Source: Blepharisma stoltei (Eukaryota; Ciliophora; Heterotrichea; Heterotrichida; Blepharismidae). Taken from it: 64,000 nt of DNA. Both the position numbers and the translations under genes were made by a program. Below the pieces are notes generated by a model. That model saw only the letters and a list, made by a program, of their open reading frames with translations, did not search any database and was not told where the DNA came from. Numbering within the stretch: position 1 is the first letter of the stretch; every line of letters starts with the position of its first letter. Of this stretch, positions 58,072 to 64,000 are shown piece by piece. The stretch lies in the NCBI GenBank assembly GCA_914767885.1, contig CAJZBQ010000036.1, positions 186,001-250,000 of the forward strand, read 5' to 3'.

Positions 58072-59451
58072 TTAAGCAGAAATCTTGTGGTAGGGAATTC
58101 CTTGATCACTTGCCCTCTTTATCTTGTACGAGAGATAGATAAACCCTGAAAGACAGGCAAGCAAGATGCCAGAAATAGCCCAGTAGTAAATACTTGTAGA
58201 ATTTTCAGCTCCACTTTGGTCACTTTTTTCCTTTTGAATGAGAGCTTCTCTATCAACAGTTTTAATTTTATTGATTGAACTTGTATTAGCTGCTAGGGCG
58301 GTCGTTGAATACCTCAATGCATCTGCAAATCCTATCATTGCATAGTCTGCATCAAAAATTGTATAATATTTTCTGAAAAATGGATCTCCTAAATTCCAAG
58401 TGATACTATCAGTGCCCATTCCAAAAAGTAAAATGCATGTAGTCGAATCTGCTTGATAGAAATAATCCCAAGGATTCAAGCCAAAAGTATAATATGATCC
58501 TAGCTTAAAGCTTATAATTGGATAATCATAAATTGAATAAGAAAATCCACAGTCACAATTCAAGAATCCACCACTCCACCAACAATCTCCATATAGCGCT
58601 ATATCACTAGTAATGTTGTAAAACTCCGTTGGAGGAGCAACTATCAAGCCATTTCCAACATCAAAATTAGCTGTAAAAGTGCCAGATGATATACTCCAGC
58701 CTTCCACATATAATTTCGATAGTTTCAGCTGCCACTTTCCATTATTCTTATCCAAATAAACATATTTTACTGACGAGCTTGAAGAATAGGCAGCTAAGTC
58801 ATAACCTCCAAAGGTTATCGCAGAGCCGTCATACGAAGAGCCCAGAAAATAGTTGTCATTTAAATAAACAGAAAATAATTTTCGGGAAATCTGTCCCTGT
58901 GCTTTTAATTTATCGAGAAAAGTAGGATACCCAAAAGACAAGTAGCCATACTCTAATCCCAAAACCCCATCAAAATATGCTGCGTCGAAACCTGAATCTT
59001 CATGGGCTAGAATAAACTTTTGGTCGTAAACATAAATGAAAGTATCATCCCCAATCCCAAAGATATCAGAGCTTAAATCTCCTTTAGCATAGCCGAAGCT
59101 ATAGCTTGCTTTATAGTTTGATCCAATATACTTATAAGTAGAACTGGTAGAGGGATCAAAATAACTAAAAGAGGCATGGCAATATATGCATGATGTAGAA
59201 GGAATCCAAAGGTGTGGAGATGTAGTGCTGACTAAGACACTAAACCACTTAAGACTTGAGCCTACATAGATGTCAGCTATATATTGCAGATTGTAATAAT
59301 TGTATAATAAAGAACTTGACATTGATTGAGTTGTAGGTAAATCAGTGGAGGTTGAATTTACCAATGCCTCCTTATTAAGCTTCTTTAATGGGATTTTAAA
59401 ATAAGCAAACGATACAGCTACAAGGAGCATCAAAAATCTTGATACCGACAT
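58072..59451 (-). CDS. Aspartyl-protease-like membrane protein with altered active site
   Basis: 459 residues from ATG 59451 to TAA 58072. Signal peptide (M-S-V-S-R-F-L-M-L-L-V-A-V-S-F-A), a two-lobed pepsin-like domain (~45-385), and a C-terminal membrane segment (Y-Y-W-A-I-S-G-I-L-L-A-C-L-S-G-F-I-Y) with a short basic tail. Pepsin-family landmarks: I-Y-V-G, L-W-I-P-S, D-G-V-L-G-L, P-F-F-R-K-Y-Y-T-I-F-D. The first catalytic triplet position (D-T-G in active enzymes) reads S-T-T-S at 75-78, so the Asp is missing; the second reads D-V-G-N at 264-267. Likely a non-catalytic pseudoprotease, perhaps a binding protein on the surface or in the endomembrane system. No insert interrupts it. Confidence 0.9.
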   Translation of the reverse strand: MSVSRFLMLLVAVSFAYFKIPLKKLNKEALVNSTSTDLPTTQSMSSSLLYNYYNLQYIADIYVGSSLKWFSVLVSTTSPHLWIPSTSCIYCHASFSYFDPSTSSTYKYIGSNYKASYSFGYAKGDLSSDIFGIGDDTFIYVYDQKFILAHEDSGFDAAYFDGVLGLEYGYLSFGYPTFLDKLKAQGQISRKLFSVYLNDNYFLGSSYDGSAITFGGYDLAAYSSSSSVKYVYLDKNNGKWQLKLSKLYVEGWSISSGTFTANFDVGNGLIVAPPTEFYNITSDIALYGDCWWSGGFLNCDCGFSYSIYDYPIISFKLGSYYTFGLNPWDYFYQADSTTCILLFGMGTDSITWNLGDPFFRKYYTIFDADYAMIGFADALRYSTTALAANTSSINKIKTVDREALIQKEKSDQSGAENSTSIYYWAISGILLACLSGFIYLSYKIKRASDQGIPYHKISA

Positions 59452-60096
59452 TTTATTTTATTAAAAATCTACATATTTGAAAAATAAGTCTATAGTTATT
59501 TAATCTGTTTATGTGCTTTTTTTTGAATTTTTAGCAAAGCAATTATCTTTAATTAGTTTTTGGGTTTTCAGAAAAGATCATTAGAGCTGGTGGCATCATG
59601 ATAATCGCTCTGTCTTGAAATTTGCAATTAAGTATAATTGCATAGACCTAAAAGCTAATTTTTTAATAGAAAAATCTACTCATTTTTTTACATTATATAA
59701 CAGATTCGATCAGAAACTACTTTTTTACCCTAAATTTTGTATTGTAATGTGTATATATTGCAAAGCTTATCAGCTATCTAAATCTTAAAAATCGATTAAA
59801 ATAGAAAAATTTAGTGTCATTATATTACTCATACAGAAATAAGCTAACGATTTCTTATATTTATTTTTGATTTCTGGATTAATAATTTATCATAATTTGA
59901 AGGATAAACTATAATCTTGAGAAATCCGTTGATTTTTTTTTCTTCACCTGCCTTGGTAAGCTAAATGCTAAAAATTTCCCTATTAAATAATAGGGCATAT
60001 TAATTTTTACTACTGATCTATTTACTTTTTTCCTATCAAATTAGAACTTTTATCTTATCAAGAAAAACAATAATTTTCAAGATTTAACTTAATTAG
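59452..60096. other. Intergenic region between the two aspartyl-protease-like genes
   Basis: About 645 bp, AT-rich; nothing recognised. Confidence 0.55.
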
Positions 60097-61482
60097 TTAA
60101 GCTTGAATCTTTTGGTAGTAAATTTCTTGAGGATTTTCTTTCTTTATCTTGTATGAGTGATAGAGAAATCCTGATAGGAAGCCAAGCAAGACGCCAGAAA
60201 GCACCCAATAAAGAGCATTAGTAGAACTCTGAGACCTGTTCTCCATAGCTTTTTCTTCAGCTTGAGCTTCATTTTTAATATTTTCCATTTTGCCTTCATC
60301 GATTAGGTCTGACTCAGGACCTAAAATGTCAATGAATTTAGTTGTTTTCCAATTTTTGGCAATTGCAAATCCAATCTGAAGAAACTCCGCATCAAAAATC
60401 GTATAATATTTCCTTAAAAATGGAGTTCCAAATAGCCAATAATCTAAACCAGTATAAAAAAGAAGTGTGCACATTTTTCGATATCTATAGAAATAATGTT
60501 CAGGCTCCAAACTAAATGTATATTTCCCTCCAAACACAAAGCTAATCGATGGATAGCTGCCTAATGGATAATCATAACAATTACACTCAATGAAGCCATT
60601 ATTTAATAAACAGCTTCCTGCTGCTGAAAGCTGATTATAAATGGCATCATACACAACTTTTGGAATAAAATTGAAAGTGGATCCAACGTCAAAAAGCGCA
60701 TAATACGTACGAGTTGGGATGGGAACATTATTTACTCTGACATTAGAGACTTGAAGGTTCCAAAGTCCATCATCCTGGTACACATCGATATATTTTATTT
60801 CTGTGCTTTGTGCGTAGCTTGCAAGATCATAGCCTCCAAAAATTATTGCAGAGCCATCATAATTGCTGCCAGCAAAATCATTATCATGTAAATAGACAGA
60901 AAATATTTTCTGCGAAATTTGACCCTGACTTCTTAAATTTTCAAGAAATGTTGGATACCCTGATATCGATCCATAAGTCAAACCTAAAACCCCATCAGCG
61001 TTTAGAAAATCCATTCCGCTATCTTTGTGAACTAAAGTAAACACTTGGTTTTTAATAGTTAAAGCATAGTCATCGCCGATGTAAAAGGTTTCCTGGCTTA
61101 AATCGCCTTCAACAAAATTCGAGAAATCATAGGTAATTCTATTGCTTTGGCCAAGGTTTTTGTAAGTGGAGCTGCTATAAGGGTCAAAATAGTTAGAAGC
61201 TTCGTGACATACATTTTGGCATCTTTTAGAGGGAATCCAAAGGAAGGGAGCACCAGTGCCAATTACAACAGTAAATAACTTTGGGGGTGAGCCAACATAG
61301 ATTTTAGCTGAGTAAACCCAATTTAAATTATTTTGGAGATCTGATGATGAAAGCAGTTCAGTCATCAATGGGCTTGTTGAGTTTGAGGCTGCCAATGGCT
61401 CTTTATAAAACTTCTTCAGTGGAATTTTTACAAAAGCAAATGATAAGCATATAAGGAGCGCTAAAATAGCTAAGGATTGCAT
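60097..61482 (-). CDS. Aspartyl-protease-like membrane protein, tandem paralogue
   Basis: 461 residues from ATG 61482 to TAA 60097. Same layout as its neighbour: signal peptide (M-Q-S-L-A-I-L-A-L-L-I-C-L-S-F-A), pepsin-like domain with I-Y-V-G-S-P-P, L-W-I-P-S, D-G-V-L-G-L, P-F-L-R-K-Y-Y-T-I-F-D-A-E, then a membrane segment (A-L-Y-W-V-L-S-G-V-L-L-G-F-L-S-G-F) and a tail ending I-Y-Y-Q-K-I-Q-A. The first active-site Asp is replaced (G-T-G-A at 75-78); the second site is D-V-G-S at 265-268. Both tandem copies lost the same Asp by different residues, which suggests the loss is old or tolerated in the lineage. Probably catalytically inactive. Confidence 0.9.
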   Translation of the reverse strand: MQSLAILALLICLSFAFVKIPLKKFYKEPLAASNSTSPLMTELLSSSDLQNNLNWVYSAKIYVGSPPKLFTVVIGTGAPFLWIPSKRCQNVCHEASNYFDPYSSSTYKNLGQSNRITYDFSNFVEGDLSQETFYIGDDYALTIKNQVFTLVHKDSGMDFLNADGVLGLTYGSISGYPTFLENLRSQGQISQKIFSVYLHDNDFAGSNYDGSAIIFGGYDLASYAQSTEIKYIDVYQDDGLWNLQVSNVRVNNVPIPTRTYYALFDVGSTFNFIPKVVYDAIYNQLSAAGSCLLNNGFIECNCYDYPLGSYPSISFVFGGKYTFSLEPEHYFYRYRKMCTLLFYTGLDYWLFGTPFLRKYYTIFDAEFLQIGFAIAKNWKTTKFIDILGPESDLIDEGKMENIKNEAQAEEKAMENRSQSSTNALYWVLSGVLLGFLSGFLYHSYKIKKENPQEIYYQKIQA

Positions 61483-61950
61483 TTTATTTATGATAAATTT
61501 CTACATAATCATAAAATGTCTTTGTCAGCTTAGTTATCATGCTAAATTCCTACATATTTTTTGATGATGTCTATAATTTTAAAAAAATTATTATCAAAAT
61601 TATCTTTTTATTGCAATGAAATAGCTGTTGTTTAATTAAATTATACCAAAGCATAGACCTAAATAAGCTATAAAAATATCAGATTTGTTGTAGAGAGTTG
61701 TCTTCTCAATTTATAATTTAATAAATTAACTAAAGCATCTTTATGCTTTTTCGTTAATTAAAATTCGCCAATTATTGAAGATGCATAAAAAATGCATTGG
61801 CTGAGTGTTTATCTAGCAAAATCGAATTTTTAAAACGAGTAAATTCTTAATTAACTTAAGAAATAAAGTATGAGTATTCACTTAAAAGTATTTATAGTGG
61901 CTATAATAGAGGAGCTTTAATAATAAATTAATTGAAATTCTTACTTAAAT
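61483..61950. other. Intergenic region upstream of the second aspartyl-protease-like gene
   Basis: AT-rich, no feature recognised. Confidence 0.5.
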
Positions 61951-61954
61951 AGAT

Positions 61955-62110
61955 TAAACATAAATCTTGTGATAATGAATTAAATTATCATCTATCTTCT
62001 TCCGTTTGTACCAAAGATAAATAAACCTTACCAGAAAAGCAAATAAAATGTCGAAAATCACCCTATAGTAGATGCTATTAGAAGGTTTAGCTTAAGTCTT
62101 TTTGCTCCTC
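61955..62110 (-). pseudogene. 3' relic of an aspartyl-protease-like gene
   Basis: On the minus strand it reads a membrane segment followed by Y-K-R-K-K-I-D-D-N-L-I-H-Y-H-K-I-Y-V and a stop, aligning at nucleotide level with the last ~50 codons of the gene at 58072-59451. Upstream sequence is not recognisable. Confidence 0.65.
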
Positions 62111-63053
62111 AGTGTGTCTTTTCATTTTTTCAACCTTGCATGCCTTTAAGTAACTTAACTTAAGTTAATTAGATTATGGCTATAAGACTTTCTGTCTATA
62201 AATTCTAAAAAATTCTCCAGTTCGTCTTTTTGAATTCTTGCTGAATCAAAATTAGGAAATCTTTCTCTAATTACTTTTTTTTACTATTGGTACCTTTAGT
62301 AAAAAGATTAATTTATGATCATAAGACTTTTAACTCTGACCTTTTCCAAATAAATTCTATTTAAACTGATAAAATGATGAGAAGTTGATCTAAATTTAAT
62401 TTTTCTAATAAAATAAACTTATAAATTTATCTTAAAGCGGAATATTCCGCACTTCTCTCACTTAAAATCAAAAATATAAATTCAAAGCATCAATAAAAAC
62501 TTCAAAAAACATAAACACCACAACTCCACACAAAAAACAAAAGTTCTATCAAAATCTTCAACAAAAAACAAAGGTTCCATCAAAATCTTCAACAAAAATC
62601 CAATGAATCGACCGATTCATATTTCCATTGCAACCCCACGATGACAAAAAGATTGATTTTTAATGAATCACCTACTTGCACATAACTCATCCAAGGTAGG
62701 CCATCAAAAATCCACAACTCTGCAGGATCAACAGAATTTCAACCTCTCACAAACTCCTTCAAACTTTTTGGCGCGAAAAAGCGCCCTATTTAATTATTTC
62801 TAATAAAATAAAAATAGATTTGAGTCTGATCTAAAAATAAAAATTTCTTGTTCATACCTTTAAGATTGACAAACTGTTGCCATGATCTGGAAATTTCATC
62901 TGAGTCCTGAAACCTAAGGCATTCATTTGCTTGTTCTCTAAATTGTTATTTCAGTGAAATTCAATCAAGAACTTCAAAATGATTATGAGAGGACTAAGAC
63001 TTAATATAAACTTAATACCATTACGGCCAAAAAATTATATACAGTTAGTAATT
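62111..63053. other. Gene-free region with a short tandem duplication
   Basis: AT-rich. About 62535-62600 holds two diverged copies of a ~31-bp unit (CAAAAAACAAA..TTC.ATCAAAATCTTCAA). No gene seen. Confidence 0.5.
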
Positions 63054-63384
63054 TAAGTTAAGTTTATAAGGGCTCGAGAGGATAGACCTCTAGTCTGCTT
63101 ATCTAGCATAAATCCACCTAACCAAAGGATTAGCTCCCTTGTTAGAGTCACCTCTTGCGGATCCATGCTCTGCTAGTCTCGATAAGCAAAGATATAAATG
63201 GTATGTACCTGTCTAGCCCATCTGCCAAGGTAAGGGAAAACCTTCGGGGAGAAGCAAAACTTCCCCCTCTTCGGCATCCCCAAACTCGAAGGTCTACATC
63301 AAAAAGTGACAAAAACACAAATTTTAGCTTCATCGAAGCGGAATCTATTACTCCATAGAGAGCGCGACGTCGCCATTTTATTTC
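63054..63384 (+). repeat. Dispersed repeat, second copy of the T2 insert family
   Basis: Shares order and sequence with 16191-16545 (TAAGTTAAG near the start, GGATAGACC, TAGTCTCGATAA.CAAAG, GAAGCAAAACTT, ending GCCATTTTATTTC). No obvious flanking duplication. It is GC-richer than its surroundings. A tRNA-like start is possible but not demonstrable by eye. Confidence 0.75.
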
Positions 63385-63444
63385 TATATACCTTTAGCAA
63401 GGACAATTTAAAATTTAATGAAAAAGATTTAGCATTAAAATGAA

Positions 63445-63913
63445 TTAAGCATTAATCTTTTGATAATAGGCTTCTTCATCATAGCCTTTGCTCATCTTTG
63501 ATGACAGACAAACAAATCCTGATACGCAAATAAGTAAAATTCCAGTTATAGCCCAATATGAAATATTTTCATATCTATATTCAAGTGCTTTTTCAGTTTT
63601 GATGTCAATATTTTTAATTTTATCTGCATCAAGCGATTTTGAATCAGCTTCTAAAGCCTCAATAGTAGGGTACCCTAATTCTTGGCTTGCAAGAACAAGT
63701 CCAATCCTTCCATTCTCCGCATCAAAAATGGTATAATATTTTCTTAAAAATACACTTCCAAATGTTCATGATTCATAGTCGCCTACTCCGAAAAGAAGAT
63801 AGCAGTAGCTATCATGCTTAAGAAAATAATTCTGGGGGTCCAAACTAAAGCTTTCCACGGTCCCTAGTCCTAACTCTTCACCTTCTATGAGAAATATGAT
63901 TGATTTTTCTAAT
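63445..63913 (-). CDS. Aspartyl-protease-like membrane protein, C-terminal part
   Basis: Ends with TAA 63445-63447. Readable upstream to about 63913: F-S-L-D-P-Q-N-Y-F-L-K-H, S-W-T-F-G-S-V-F-L-R-K-Y-Y-T-I-F-D-A-E-N-G-R-I-G, then a membrane segment (I-S-Y-W-A-I-T-G-I-L-L-I-C-V-S-G-F) and a tail ending Y-Y-Q-K-I-N-A, as in the two complete paralogues. Beyond 63913 the minus frame meets stops at a TA-rich stretch, most likely the start of another insert running past the window edge. The active-site regions are outside the window. Confidence 0.82.
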
Positions 63914-64000
63914 AATTATTATTAATTATAAATTTTCTTCTTTAAAAGGAATGTAAGGAAAAACTAATAGACGGGTATTTATTAATTGAATAGTTGCTGC

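Noticed and set aside
62535-62600. CRISPR-like array
   Set aside because: Only two adjacent diverged units without spacers; a simple tandem duplication.
63148-63358. Overlapping ORFs on both strands
   Set aside because: Fall entirely within the dispersed repeat 63054-63384; the related copy at 16191 has no equivalent frame.

Overview
The window looks like germline (micronuclear) DNA of a heterotrich ciliate, most likely Blepharisma or a close relative. Four sequence observations support this. (1) UGA is read as Trp: paralogues carry TGG where others carry TGA, while real ends use TAA or TAG. (2) Two paralogous genes each carry a tiny intron at the same site, 16 nt in one and 15 nt in the other. 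(3) Many reading frames are broken by AT-rich, non-coding inserts, mostly bounded by TA, and removing each insert at its TA restores the frame and matches an uninterrupted paralogue. (4) Several inserts have terminal inverted repeats and belong to one MITE-like family. The species call is an inference from code, intron size and insert type.

Layout. 1-12001 (+): two large multi-domain membrane proteins, A1 (5' cut by the window) and B1. They carry Lin-12/Notch-type Cys repeats (seen in B1), a long Gly-Gly-Ala-Ile-Tyr right-handed beta-helix region, a Cys-rich block and a multi-pass membrane domain. 12188-19236 (+): a relic, a damaged copy (T1) and an intact copy (T2) of a Cys-rich/TPR-like family. 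19934-28233 (-): A2, paralogue of A1. 28478-32716 (-): T3. 33004-34790 (-): T5, a dead T copy with nested inserts. 35058-44798 (-): B2, paralogue of B1. So an A-B-T-T unit is present in both orientations. 45246-47255 (+): two more dead T copies (T6 relic, T4). 47257-57493 (-): a polycystin-1-like protein (LamG-like, EGF-like, REJ, GPS, membrane segments). 58072-64000 (-): aspartyl-protease-like membrane proteins (two complete, one relic, one partial); both complete ones have lost the first catalytic Asp.

Arithmetic check. After removing the proposed inserts and introns every complete interrupted gene has a length divisible by three: B1 6891 nt, B2 6891 nt (the same), A2 7173, T2 2544, T3 2340, and the polycystin-like gene 8016. 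This is strong internal support for the mapped boundaries.

The most interesting signals are: about 35 inserts caught in the act by paralogue comparison, none at a shared site between A1/A2 or B1/B2; a MITE-like insert family with two copies of a 20-bp motif at each end; and a minority class with 6-11 bp direct repeats and little or no TA signal, some of which look like retroposons yet would have to be removed for the gene to work.
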